NCBI GenBank assembly: GCA_947095535.1
Contig: OX352772.1
Location: forward strand, 32,507,445-32,571,444
Origin: Poecilobothrus nobilitatus
Lineage: Eukaryota > Arthropoda > Insecta > Diptera > Dolichopodidae
Reading direction: 5' to 3'
Length of the DNA: 64,000 bases
Numbering within the stretch: position 1 is the first letter of the stretch; each line of letters starts with the position of its first letter. The notes beneath the pieces were generated by a model that had not been told where the DNA came from, ran no database searches, and saw nothing but the letters and a program-made list of their open reading frames with translations. The position numbers and the translations under genes were made by a program. Of the stretch, positions 50,901-62,826 are shown piece after piece.

Positions 50901-52885
50901 AAAATCTATAAAAATCTGAGAAAAAAAATTAAAATGTATAAAAATTGAGACTGTTGCAACATTTCATCGAACACAAAAAGGAACTAAGTTATGGTAAGGT
51001 TATGAAGAGGACGCAGATGTTCTTGAAGGTTATGAATGTAGTCGCAGATGTTCTTGACACAATATGGCGATTGGCAATTATATTCCATCTTACGTATTTG
51101 TAGCTTTCAACGTGCTGTTGTTGACCTTCATAGTAAAGGAATGGATCAGCTTGAAGGTCATTAAAAAGTAATATTTATAATAAATATCAAAAGAAATGTT
51201 TCTGATAGGACTGGCCCCATGTGATACATCATCATTATTTTGTATTTCTCAATTCCTGAACTAAAACACGAATATTGCGATTCAAAAGTAAATATTTAAT
51301 ATATTTATTAGAAAAGATAAAAAAATTATAAGATTATTAATCGTCGTTGTAGTAACACTAGCTCCTGTCAATATTTGTCGAAATATTAGAACAATTTCAC
51401 TATACATACTATATACATATATATTTTCTAGGTATTGATACTTTCTCTCATCTATTGAACTATTGAGACAGCAAGTACTGTAGTGGAAAATTCAAGAAAT
51501 ATTGCAAAACTACTTTTTATTATCCTAATTTCCTCCTGTGTTTTCTCTCTCTTTTAGCTAAACCTATATACATTACTATAAATGAATCCGTTTCTAGTTT
51601 TAGTTAGCGTGTAAGAAAAAAAACAAACCGTTAGCATATACATATAAAAATATAATGTTAGCGTGTTAATTTTTGTTTACTTTTGTTTTACTTTCAAAAA
51701 AAAAAATGTACACAGGTGTCTAAAAATAGGAAATTTTCAATTTATGACCCTATGCTTATTCTCAAAGATTTACTATATATAGATATACATGTATTATGTA
51801 TATATATACAGATATTTCATATACATAAAACTCATTTTAAACTGAATCGTCATTTTTTCTTACAAAAAAACTTTTTTACTTTAATCCTTTCGTCAATCAT
51901 TAAAAAATCAATAAATTTTATGTACAAATTTTAACTGAAAACTTTATTATTATATGTATCTTCTTTAACAGGTGTAACAGTTAATAAAATTTTCCATGGA
52001 CTTTATAATGAATCATTATGAATATTAATATAAAAAAATATAATTTTAAGGATTATTAATATATCCTTGAAGTAAAATATTATAATATATTTTTTACTGA
52101 AAAAAAATAACTTTTTTACTAATAAAACCAAAAAATTTCAAATTAATTGAGAATAAATACATAATGATTTACAATAAATTTTACTATTGTTAACTGTATG
52201 TATCAGAATTTTACCACACATAATATAATAAAATAAAAAAAAAACGTTATTTAATTTATTTCTGAGGTATTTTAATGAAAATTATCAATGTTTATTATCG
52301 ATTACCAATATAGACATCATTTTTCATTATATTGAAAACTTCATTAAATCTTTTCTGTTTTTTTTTTTTTTTTGTTTCATTATTTTCCCGGCGACTCGTT
52401 ACCTTTAAAATTAAGTGAACCTATAAATTTGTTATTAAAACTCAATTTGCATATTAATAGTTATTTAATCCTATCATTTTTTTTATCCATTTTTTTTTTT
52501 TTTGTGTTAAATTTTAACAATGTAATGAAAACCTTATCGACATCTGGTAAATTATTAAACTGTTTGGAAAAAAAAAAAATTAACGCCTCTTGCCATCTTG
52601 TAATGGTTGATGTACTTATTAAGTTTTTTTTTTTTTTTTTTTTTTGAACAAGTGTAATTTAATTGAACTGATGGTATTAAGTAGTAGTCTATCGTGCAAT
52701 TTAAAATTTTATAATAAAACATGAAATAATAAAAAAAAAAAAATAGACATCTGTTCAATATATTATAAAGTAAAGGTGATGAGAAATGAAAAAGATAATT
52801 TTTAAAGTAAAAAAATTGATGTTATAAAGTTAATTTATTAACCATTTTAATCAATACTTTTCAAATGTTAAATACAAATATAAAC
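50901..52885. other. AT-rich intergenic DNA
   Basis: No gene recognised. A 60-bp family-2 scrap lies at 51708-51770. Open frames at 51683-51934, 52372-52647 and 52555-52758 are homopolymer-driven. Confidence 0.4.
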
Positions 52886-53565
52886 AAGGGAGAATGTAAA
52901 ACCAAAGATTTTTTAAAGTGCACTTTTTCAAAAATACAGTAAAAACGAGGAAGAGTGCAGTAGAGTAGACTGTGTCAACTCTGGGATACCCGTATGAACG
53001 TAATATATCCTGTTTCTATAAAACTTGATCATCTTTTAAAAACATTCAGAGTTTTAGTACCGAACTACAGAGATATATTTATGTAAATTGTGGAGTTGTA
53101 TGATAGCTACCCGAATCTATTGCGCCTAGCTTCATTAAGTTCCAAGAAATGCAAAAAGCCTGAACCGGCTGCTTTAGACCATTCAAATTTTACAAAAGTT
53201 TTTGGCATGCAACTCGACACTTTTTCACTAAATTTCAGATAGCTAGCTTCAATAGACACTGAGTTATTTTCATTTAAAAAGAGAAGTTGTATGGCAACTA
53301 TCCGAACCTGTCATATCATCACAACAAAATTTTACAGAAGTTGTTGCCATAAAACTCGATCATCATTTGCAAAATTTCAGATACCTAGATTGAATAGACA
53401 CTGGGTTATTTCCATTTAAAGAAAGAAGTTGTATGGCAGCTACTCGAACCCGGCGGCCGAAAATGCTGGAGTTAAATAGCAAAACTAACAATTTTGTAAA
53501 AGTGACGTAAAAAAAATTGCAGCCTCCTAACTCCTTTATTTTTTGAGTTATCGTGCGGACGGACA

Positions 53566-54486
53566 CTGAGTTCTTTCATTTAAAAAGAGATTTTGTATGG
53601 CAGCTACCCGAACCCGTCACACCACCACAACCAAATTTTGCAGAAGTTGTTGCCATAAAACTTGATCATCATTCGCAAAATTTCAGATACCTAGATTGAA
53701 CAGACACTGGGTTATTTCTATTTAAAGAAAGAAGTTGTATGGCAGCTACTCGAACCCGGCGGCCGAAAATGCTGGAGTTAAATAGCAAAACTAACAATTT
53801 TGCAAGAGTGACGTAAAAAAAATTTCAGCCTCCTAGCTCCTTTATTTTTTGAGTTATCGTGCGGACGGACACTGAGTTCTTTTCATTTAAAAAGAGAGTT
53901 TGTATGGCAGCTACCCGAATCCGTCGCACCAGCACAACCAAATTTTGTAGAAGTTGTTGCCATAAAACTTGATCATCATTTGCAAAATTTCAGATACCTA
54001 GATTGAACAGACACTGGGTTATTTCTATTTAAAGAAAGAAGTTGTATGGCAGCTACTCGAACCCGGCGGCCGAAAATGCTGGAGTTAAATAGCAAAACTA
54101 ACAATTTTACAAAAGTAACGTAAAAAAAATTTCAGCCTCCTAGCTTCTTTATTTTTTGAGTTATCGTGCGGACGGACACTGAGTTCTTTTCATTTAAAAA
54201 GAGATTTTGTATGGCAGCTACCCGAACCCGTCGCACCACCACAACCAAATTTTGTAGAAGTTGTTGCCATAAAACTTGATCATCATTCGCAAAATTTCAG
54301 ATACCTAGATTGAACAGACACTGGGTTATTTCTATTTAAAGAAAGAAGTTGTATGGCAGCTACCCGAACCCGGGGACAGAAAATGCTGGAGTTAAATAGC
54401 AAAACTAACAATTTTACAAAAGTGACGTAAAAAAATTTTCAGCCTCCTAGCTCCTCTATTTTTTGAGTTATCGTGCGGACGGACAC
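53566..54486. repeat. 307-bp tandem modules, three copies
   Basis: GAGTTATCGTGCGGACGGAC recurs at 53545, 53851, 54158 and 54465 (spacings 306, 307, 307). Each module contains GTATGGCAGCTACCCGAACC, AAACTTGATCATCATT and GAAAATGCTGGAGTTAAATA. The short open frames on either strand are by-products. Confidence 0.9.
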
Positions 54487-54633
54487 TGAGTTCTTTATAC
54501 CCGTATGAACTATGTTCAAGGGTATAATAAATTTGCCATTACGTTTGTGACACCTTAAAGGAGTCGAGCTAGATATAGTGTCAAAGGTATGGATCGGCTC
54601 AGAATCGAATTCTGAGTCGATTAAGCCATGTAC

Positions 54634-54666
54634 GTCCGTCCGTCCGTCCGTCCGTCCGTCCGTCCG
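54634..54666. repeat. (TCCG)n microsatellite within family 1 element
   Basis: About seven GTCC/TCCG units; the mirrored copy is at 57825-57855. Confidence 0.9.
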
Positions 54667-54893
54667 CACGATAACTCAAAAAATAAAGAAGCTAGGGGGC
54701 TGAAATTTTTTTTACGTCACTTTTGCAAAATTGTTAGTTTTGCTATTTAAATCCAACATTTTCGGTCGGCGGGTTCGAGTAGCTGCCATACAACTTCTAT
54801 CTTTATATAGAAATAACTCAGTATCTATTCAAGCTAGATTTCTGAAATTTTGCAAATGATGATCAAGTTTTATGGCAACAACTTCTGTAAAAT

Positions 54894-55377
54894 TTGGTTG
54901 TGCTGGGGCAGCGGGTTCGGGTAGCTGCCATACAACTTCTCCGTTTAAATGAGAATAACTCAGTGTTTATTGAAGCTAGGAATCTGAAATTTAGTAAAGA
55001 GGTGTCGAGTTACATGCCAACAACTTTTATAAAATTTGGTTGGTCTAGAGCAGCCGGTTCAGACTTCTTGCACCTCTTGGAACCTAATGAAGCTAGGCGT
55101 CTGAAATTTTGCAAATGATGATCAAGTTTTATGGCAACAACTTTTGTAAAATTTGGTTGTGGTGGTGCGGCGGGTTCGGGTAGCTGCCATACAACTTATC
55201 CGGTTAAATGAGAATAACTCAGTGTTTATTGAAGCTAGGAATCTGAAATTAAGTAAAGAAGTGTCGAGTTATATGCCAACAACTTTTGTAAAATTTGTTT
55301 GCCCTAGAACAGCCGGTTCAGGCTTCTTGCACCTCTTGGAAGTTAATAAAGCTAGGCGTCTGAAATCTTGCAGATGA
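54894..55377. repeat. 259-bp modules of the inner element
   Basis: Two units, mirrored at 57117-57600 in the outer element (GTATGGCAGC at 57043, 57302 and 57561, spaced 259). Each carries a 74-codon open frame containing VRVAAIQL and HLLEPNEARRLKFCK. The 259-bp period is not a multiple of three, so the units cannot form one repeat protein. Confidence 0.85.
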
Positions 55378-58300
55378 TGATCAAGTTTTATGGCAACAAC
55401 TTCTACAAAATTTGGTTGTGCTGGTGCGACGGGTTCGGGTAGCTGCCATACAAAATCTCTTTTTAAATGAAAAGAACTCAGTGTCCGTCCGCACGATAAC
55501 TCAAAAAATAGATGAGCTAGGAGGCTGAAAATTTTTTTACGTCACTTTTGTAAAATTGTTAGTTTTGCTATTTAACTCCAGCATTTTCTGTCCCCGGGTT
55601 CGGGTAGCTGCCATACAACGTCTTTCTTTAAATAGAAATAACCCAGTGTCTGTTCATTCTAGGTATCTGAAATTTTGCGAATGATGATCAAGTTTTCTGG
55701 CAACAACTTCTGCAAAATTTGGTTGTGGTGGTGCGACGGGTTCGGGTAGCTGCCATACAACTTCTCTTTTTAAATGAAAATAACTCAGTGTCCGTCCGCA
55801 CGATAACTGAAAAAATAAAGGAGTTAGGAGGCTGAAATTTTTTTTACGTCACTTTTACAAAATTGTTAGTTTTGCTATTTAACTCCAGCATTTTCTGTCC
55901 CCGGGTTCGGGTAGCTGCCATACAACGTCTTTCTTTAAATAGAAATAACCCAGTGTCTGTTCAATCTAGGTATCTGAAATTTTGCGAATAATGATCAAGT
56001 TTTAGGGCAAGAACTTCTGCAAAATTTGGTTGTGGTGGTGTGACGGGTTCGGGTAGCTGCCATACAAAATCGCTTTTTAAATGAAAGAACTCAGTGTCCG
56101 TCCGCACTATAACTCAAAAAATAGAGGAGGTAGGAGGCTGAAAATTTTTTTACGTTACTTTTGTAAAATTGTTAGTTTTGCTATTTAACTTCAGCATTTT
56201 CCGCCGCCGGGTTCGAGTAGCTGCCATACAACGTCTTTCTTTAAATGGAAATAACCCAGTGTCTGTTCAATCTAGGTATCTGCAATTTTGCGAATGATGA
56301 TCAAGTTTTATGGCAACAACTTCTGCAAAATTTGGTTGTGGTGGTGCGACGGGTTCGGGTAGCTGCCATACAACTTCTCTTTTTAAATGAAAATAACTCA
56401 GTGTCCGTCCGCATGATAACTCAAAAAATAAAGGAGTTAGGAGGCTGAAATTTTTTTTACGTCACTTTTACAAAATTTTTAGTTTTGCTATTTAACTCCA
56501 GCATTTTCGGCCGCCGGGTTCGAGTAGCTGCCATACAACTTCTTTTTTTAAATGGAAATAACCCAGTGTCTATTCAATCTAGGTATCTGAAATTTTGCAA
56601 ATGATGATCGAGTTTTATGGCAACAACTTCTGTAAAATTTTGTTGTGATGATATGACAGGTTCGGATAGTTGCCATACAACTTCTCTTTTTAAATGAAAA
56701 TAACTCAGTCTCTATTGAAGCTAGCTATCTGAAATTTAATGAAAAAGTGTCGAGTTGCATGCCAAAAACTTTTGTAAAATTTGAATGGTCTAAAGCAGCC
56801 GGTTCAGGCTTTTTGCATTTTTTGGAACTTAATGAAGCTAGGCGCAATAGATTCGGGTAGCTATCATACAACTCCACAATTTACATAAATATATCTCTGT
56901 AGTTGGGTACTAAAACTCTGAATGTTTTTAAAAGATGATCAAGTTTTATAAAAACAGGATATATTACGTTCATACGGGTATCCCAGAGTTGACACAGTCT
57001 ACTCTACTGCACTCTTCCTCGTTTCATTTAAAAAGAGATTTTGTATGGCAGCTACCCGAACCCGTCGCACCAGCACAACCAAATTTTGTAGAAGTTGTTG
57101 CCATAAAACTTGATCATCATTTGCAAAATTTCAGACGCCTAGCTTCATTAGGTTCCAAGAGGTGCAAGAAGTCTGAACCGGCTGCTCTAGACCAAACAAA
57201 TTTTACAAAAGTTGTTGGCATATAACTTGACACTTCTTTACTAAATTTCAGATTCCTAGCTTCAATAAACACTGAGTTATTCTCATTTAACCGGATAAGT
57301 TGTATGGCAGCTACCCGAACCCGCCGCACCACCACAACCAAATTTTACAAAAGTTGTTGCCATAAAACTTGATCATCATTTGCAAAATTTCAGACGCCTA
57401 GCTTCATTAGGTTCCAAGAGGTGCAAGAAGTCTGAACCGGCTGCTCTAGACCAACCAAATTTTACAAAAGTTGTTGGCATGTAACTCGACACCTCTTTAC
57501 TAAATTTCAGATTCCTAGCTTCAATAAACACTGAGTTATTCTCATTTAACCGGATAAGTTGTATGGCAGCTACCCGAATCCGCTGCACCAGCACAACCAA
57601 ATTTTACAGAAGTTGTTGCCATAAAACTTTATCATCATTTGCAAAATTTCAGAAACCTAGCTTGAATAGATACTGAGTTATTTCTATATAAAGATAGAAG
57701 TTGTATGGCAGCTACTCGAACCCGCCGACCGAAAATGTTGGATTTAAATAGCAAAACTAACAATTTTGCAAAAGTGACGTAAAAAAAATTTCAGCCCCCT
57801 AGCTCCTTTATTTTTTGAGTTATCGTGCGGACGGACGGACGGACGGACGGACGTACATGGCTTAATCGACTCAGAATTCGATTCTGAGCCGATCCATACC
57901 TTTGACACTATATCTAGCTCGACTCCTTTAAGGTGTCACAAACGTAATGGCAAATTTATTATACCCTTGAACATAGTTCATACGGGTATAATAATTTAAT
58001 ATTGTGACTTGCATCAAAATTTGTAAATTCTTTTAAACTTTTAATAGCTCTTTAACCTGAGGCTGCACAAAAAATTTTTTTTGAGGTAATTTCTGCAAAT
58101 TACGAAAGATTTACCTCCTCTCAAAATTTCAAGATTCTAACAAAAAGTGTTTCGGATATATGAAGAAAAATAAATAATTGTGATAAATTTTGTTTTTGGA
58201 TAACGGTAAATTTACTACAAAAAATTGCAAGAAAATTGTATCATTGATTTATAAATGAAAAAAAAAAGATCCTGCTTTTTAACGGGGTATACCTTACTTT

Positions 58301-58745
58301 AGGTACATTGTCCGATTGTCTTGAAATTTTACATAACGGTACCTAGTGACGCCCCCTTCATAGAACATGACTTTTGGCGCAAAGATCATTTAAAGGTAAA
58401 ATTGATTATTTTGAAATTTCCCTAACATTTTGTAGTATTTTACTTAAACCGTTATATTTTCGTCTAAGATAGTATACAGGAACCAATTTTTTACAATATT
58501 GTCTTTAATAAATATCTTATTTCATCTTAATCAGTGCTACCGTTTCTGAAATACTGCAGTTCAAACGAAAAATTTTGTTTTACAACATTAATTTTTTTAC
58601 CTTATCCATAATTAAAATTTCATTGCTCGTTTGTAGCAATGTAAATGTTTTGTAAATAGATAGACAGATTGACAGATGGATAGAGTTAAAATGTACTAAA
58701 AAGTAGAAACCATTTTTTTCCATTTAATTTACTCATAAAATATAA

Positions 58746-60004
58746 ATAATTTTTTGGTTAAAATCTCTTTGTTTAAGGAAAAACGAGGTTTCTTAAGGAA
58801 GTGTTGTACCCATGTAGGCCCACATGACTATATCCCAAATATAGTTGGTGTTGTCAGCTTTCATAAAGTATATTTCGTTAATGGCGTATATTATCCTTTG
58901 ATGACGAAAAGGGCTTTTAAAGGTATCTTTGTTGTTTTGTTCTTTCGTAAATATACCGTTATATCTGGCGATCTGTTAGGTATATATATATTTAATTAAA
59001 AAATATTATGTTATTATCTTTTTAATTTATGTATTTATATTTTTTTAAATTATATTTTTCTTTTTTTTTAATTTTTCTTTATTAACTAAATAAAAATTAA
59101 ATTAAAATTTTGAAACAAATAAAAAAATAAATTCATTAACTAAAACCGGAGCCGGAAAAACTTAAACATATTGTAATTAATAAATATTAATTGATTTATT
59201 GTAATTTATTTTAAAATACTATAATAATAAAGAAAACTTCCCTTTTGGTTATAAAATCAGGATTTCAATAACTGTCCAGCAGGAATTTGTAAAATAATTT
59301 TTTTAGCATTATTTCTATAATGTTTTACTGTTCTTGTTATAATATGTATAAAAAAATTAATTATAGAGGGGTCTTAGAGTTTGTTACAAAATCAGGTTTC
59401 TAATAATTTGTTTAGCGAGAATTTTTGGACTGAAGCTCTATTATTTTTTTTAATTTTTTGCTAATTTATTATATGTGTAGAAAAAGCAGCACCCTACCCT
59501 ATTATGCAAAAAATAGGGTGAACCAGAACGATTTAGAATGATTGTTGATTCTTTCTTTACTTGAATGAAACCAAGAATATCCATTTATATCCAAGAATAT
59601 ATGTATCTAAGAATATCCATTGTTCTACCCATTTGTTTATTTTTATTAATAAGAACTCTCTTAAATTGGATGCTTGTAAAATTTATTGGAATTCCACTCC
59701 ACTTATTTCTTTTGATTCCAAAATGAATGTTATCAGTTGGCTAGCTAAACTAAATCGTATTTTCTTTTTAATTTGATTAAAAACTTATCAATAATACACA
59801 AGGTATCTTTAAAAGGGCTCTAATTTAACTTACAATATATATTATTTACATACTTATAGATACAAAAAAAACAAGACTCTTAAACTGCAATATAATAATT
59901 TATCTTACTACTAAATAATTCTGAATAAAAGTATATAATAATATATTTTTAATATTATGAAGTTTTAATATTTGCATATAATGAACAATTTTATTTTTCA
60001 TTTT
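58746..60004. other. AT-rich intergenic DNA
   Basis: At 59355-59460 a diverged repeat (GGGGTCTTAGAGTTTGTTAC, TTTGTTTAGCGAG) matches 13570-13670. Open frames at 58754-58999 and 59561-59776 are unrecognised. Confidence 0.4.
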
Positions 60005-60645
60005 AGGAAGAATTCCTCTTAAAATTAAATGACAATAGGGTAACTAACAAAAAATTAGCAAATTAATTTCTAAAAAAAAACAGAACGCATCATCTCATAT
60101 TTCATGTAAAGCAAATACTTAATGAAAAGCAGGAAAAAGAAAATGCAAATAGTATAATTGTTGCAGGGTTACCATCAAAAATGAGCAATCGAAAAGAAGC
60201 AGTACTTAAAATTTTGTAAATATATAAAGCTAGACATAACTGAGGGTGACATCACTTCGGTTAAAGAACTTCCACCTAAAATAAACAACAAGAACAATTT
60301 GGTTAATAGCACAAATTTATATCTATTAAAATGCAAATCCAGTATTGTTAAGGCTGAACTAATGAAGCGGAAAAAAATCACTTAACTAAACTGGAAATGT
60401 ATACACTTTGAATATTGAATTAGCAGAGGAAGGCATCCGCAACATATTTTTTCGTGATCAACTTACACAGCGGCAATCAAATCTCTACTATGAAGCCAGG
60501 CAAATAAAAAAAACAACAATTGAAAATTCCTATGGATCAAGAACAACATCATTTATATTAGGAAAACTGAATCATCTAAGGTTCTTAAAATTAGAAATAC
60601 TAATGATATATTGTACATTAAAAAGAATAATAGTATTAATTGAAA
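60005..60645 (+). pseudogene. Retrotransposon ORF1-like protein remnant
   Basis: Reading across at least two frameshifts gives an N-terminal stretch ENANSIIVAGLPSKMSNRKE (about 60140-60200), then KLDITEGDITSVKELP, then LLKCKSSIVKAELMKRKKI. The open frame from 60408 contains GIRNIFFRDQLTQRQSNLYY and EARQIKK, and a shifted frame gives RKTESSKVLKIRNTNDI. This order fits the ORF1-type protein of insect non-LTR elements whose C-terminal domain resembles FP25K-like proteins. It binds nucleic acid in that family, by inference only. Together with 62030-62440 it may mark a single dead LINE. Confidence 0.55.
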
Positions 60646-61090
60646 TTTCATTAACTTTAATTGCTCACATTATATTAAATTTTTTAAATACTAACAAATT
60701 CCCTTAAATCTATATATATATCTCTTACAAACATATAATAATATTTTTCACATAATACACATTATAATTTTTTTTACTAATTTTAAAACACCATACAATC
60801 ATAATATATACCTATTTATATACAAATTTTATATTAATATTACATATTATATAACTACTTATTTAATACTTCACATCTATAACAATATTTATTATACAAT
60901 ACATATAATTTTTATCAATTATTTCGGAAATTTTATATTACAAAAATCACAAATTTTTTTATATACTATATAATTATTAAGAAAATTATACCTTACGTGT
61001 TTTATATTAAGAAGATTAAGGAAATACTTTGATAGGAAAACATTGTATGTTATATATTCATCCTATATATTATCAAATTTAATATATATC

Positions 61091-62014
61091 ATTTTCCGAT
61101 TAAATGAAACTATTTTTCAATTGAATGAAACCTTTTTCAAAATAAATGAAACTTTTTTTAAAGTAAATGAAACCTTTTTTAAAATAAATTAAACTAAAAA
61201 AATTACAAATAAATTTTATTTAAAAAAGTAACTTATAAAAATTAAATAAATTAAACTTGCAAATATTAAAACTTGTTACTACTAACTTGCAAAATTGCTT
61301 TTCGGTTATGGATAAGGCGAAAATTTAGAAAAGACGAGCAATTCACAAAAAACGGATAATGGGAGTATTTGAAAATTTTAACCATTCTATTTGCCAATGC
61401 TCAGTCCAATAAAAATATTATTTTCGAAAATAAAAACTTATGCTTGTTCAATATTATGCAATACTGAGATCGAGCATAATCTTTCACATGCAATTTACCA
61501 AAGTGTTAATCAACTGATATCAAACGATTGCTCTAATTATGAAATTGACATGATATTTCCAATTCCGCAAGTTTTGGAAGGTCTGATTTGATGTAATGGT
61601 TGATCTACCGCACCTTGTGGAATCTGAAAGATTATGTCCATTGGAGCAAACTATTTTTTGAATTTTTGCTTTAACCATAATCAAAAAGAAATTTTGCAAG
61701 TTAGTAACAAATTTCAATAGTTGCAAGTTTCATTTATTTCATTGTTTTAAATGAATTAAATTTTACTTTTTTAAATAAATTTTGTTTGTAATCTTGTTTA
61801 GTTCAATTTAAATTTTCTGAATTATTAAATTTCAGTTTTTTAAATAAAATTTATTTGTAATTTTTTTAGTTTCATTTATTTTGAAAAAGATTTCATTTAC
61901 TTTAAAAAAGGTTTAATTTATTTTGAAAAAGGTTTCATTTTATTGAAAAAAGGTTTCATTCAATTGAAAAATAGTTTCATTTAATTAAAAAAAGGTTTCA
62001 TTTAATCGGAAAAT
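61091..62014. mobile_element. 924-bp foldback-type element with long inverted arms
   Basis: The ends are exact inverted copies: ATTTTCCGATTAAATGAAAC at 61091-61110 and its complement at 61995-62014. The arms carry tandem AATGAAACCTTTTTTAAA-like units and continue inward (61255-61345 against about 61645-61735, for example TTGTTACTAACTTGCAAAATT-like). The arms total roughly 250-370 bp. The central 61346-61640 is unpaired and holds short open frames on both strands (61391-61591 plus; 61520-61726 minus), neither recognised. No clear target duplication. Confidence 0.75.
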
Positions 62015-62029
62015 ACTATATTTAAATCC

Positions 62030-62440
62030 ACTTTGCAACAATGCATCATAAACGTATATAAAAAGACTTGATGTCATACATAAAAGGGTAATAAAAATAA
62101 TACATTTTATACCTATTAGGCATCCCTCCTATTTAATATATTCGTCACAATACTTAAGTCTTGAAACTATATGTAAAAAAGAATTATACTTTCTAGCCTA
62201 TAAAATAATTAACAATTTAATCATAACATAATTTTTTAATTAATCGGAACATTGACATAACTACAATACTAAAAATAAGGCAAATTTCTATCTCTCGTTG
62301 TTTAAAACAGACAAACAAAAAATGAACTGTGTGAAAATATACTAACTAGTTTAAGTGCTTTCAACAGTTTAACTGATGATTTGAAAAATATACATTCATA
62401 TAGTTTATTTAAAAAAAAAGGATAAAAAACTTACTTTTAC
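62030..62440 (+). pseudogene. LINE RT C-terminal remnant
   Basis: The pieced translation reads YIKRLDVIHKRVIKIIHFIP, then IRHPSYLIYSSQYLSLETIC and ELYFLAYKIINNL, and ends NILTSLSAFNSLTDDLKNIH, SYSLFKKK before a stop near 62421. The order (KR-x-IKII, SLE, FL-x-KIIN, FN-x-L, FK) is that of the segment after the RT domain in many LINEs. At least two frameshifts. The adjacent foldback element ends 16 bp upstream, so it may have interrupted this LINE. Confidence 0.6.
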
Positions 62441-62826
62441 TCCTCAATTAAATAACAAAATGGTGGAGTGCTTATTTATTATGATTATTATTAATATAGT
62501 ATATTGTTTGTATTATTTATACTTTACATACATTTTTAAATTTTTAAATTATTTCTACATATTAATTATAATACCTATTTTATTAAATTAAACACTTAAG
62601 ACTGCTTAACAATAATATTAACCTATACGACCACACAGCTTAGATTAAGATCTAAACAAATCTATTTAAATAAATATATATATAATAATGTAACTATATA
62701 TCTAATTTAAAAACTTTTTTTTATATTTGTTTATCTTTTATCTTTTTTGAATTAACGTAAAATTTAGATATAAGTTAATTATTTTTTGTAACACATATTA
62801 AAATGAAAAAATTAAATAAAGAAAAA
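62441..62826. other. AT-rich intergenic DNA
   Basis: Nothing recognisable. Confidence 0.4.

Larger units (their letters stand above)
54496..57023 (+). mobile_element. Family 1 INE-1-like element, complete inner copy (2.53 kb)
   Basis: Inner level, inverted relative to its host copy. It starts TATACCCGTATGAACTATG with the stem ATACCC/GGGTAT, then GCCATTACGTTTGTGACACC, GATTAAGCCATGTACG and a TCCG run (54634-54662). Two 259-bp modules follow, then three modules of about 307 bp, then CATACGGGTATC, a stem-loop region (AGAGT/ACTCT) and ACTCTTCCTCGTTT. Flanks are ACTGAGTTCTT on the left and CATTTAAAAAGAG on the right, which fuse to the uninterrupted module sequence GAGTTCTTTTCATTTAAAAA. So it inserted within a T-run, as Helentron-derived elements do. 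No protein-coding capacity. Confidence 0.8.
52941..57990 (-). mobile_element. Family 1 INE-1-like element, about 2.5 kb, interrupted
   Basis: Middle level. The left end is AAAACGAGGAAGAGTGCAG with GAGTAGACTGTGTCAACTC and ATACCCGTATGAACG; the right end is ATACCCTTGAAC...GGGTATA at 57990. The left piece (52941-54495) carries three 307-bp modules; the right piece (57024-57990) carries two 259-bp modules and the terminal GGAC microsatellite (57828-57855). The two pieces join into one complete element of the same size and module order as the inner copy. It is about 2% different from the copy at 62827 over the first 230 bp, counted by eye, so it is young. Confidence 0.75.
52886..58745 (-). mobile_element. 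Family 4 INE-1-like element split by a nested insertion
   Basis: Outer level of the nest. The left piece 52886-52940 (ACAAGGGAGAATG, AAAACCAAAG, AAAGTGCACTTTTTCAAAA) and the right piece 57991-58745 (ATTGTGACTTGCATCAAAAT onward, ending in AGATAGACAGATTGACAG) together follow the uninterrupted copy at 38523-39420, with a similar total length of about 0.8 kb. Everything between belongs to the family 1 insertion. Confidence 0.6.

Noticed and set aside
54894..57600. A recurrent 74-residue protein (VRVAAIQL...RRLKFCK) in several copies, also at 62992-63472
   Set aside because: It follows the 259-bp non-coding modules of INE-1-like elements. The period is not a multiple of three, other copies are broken, and no start context or conserved domain is visible.
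58754..58999. Plus-strand 81-residue frame (MVKISLFKEKRGFLR...)
   Set aside because: Lies just after a repeat end; no recognisable domain and no exon-like boundaries.
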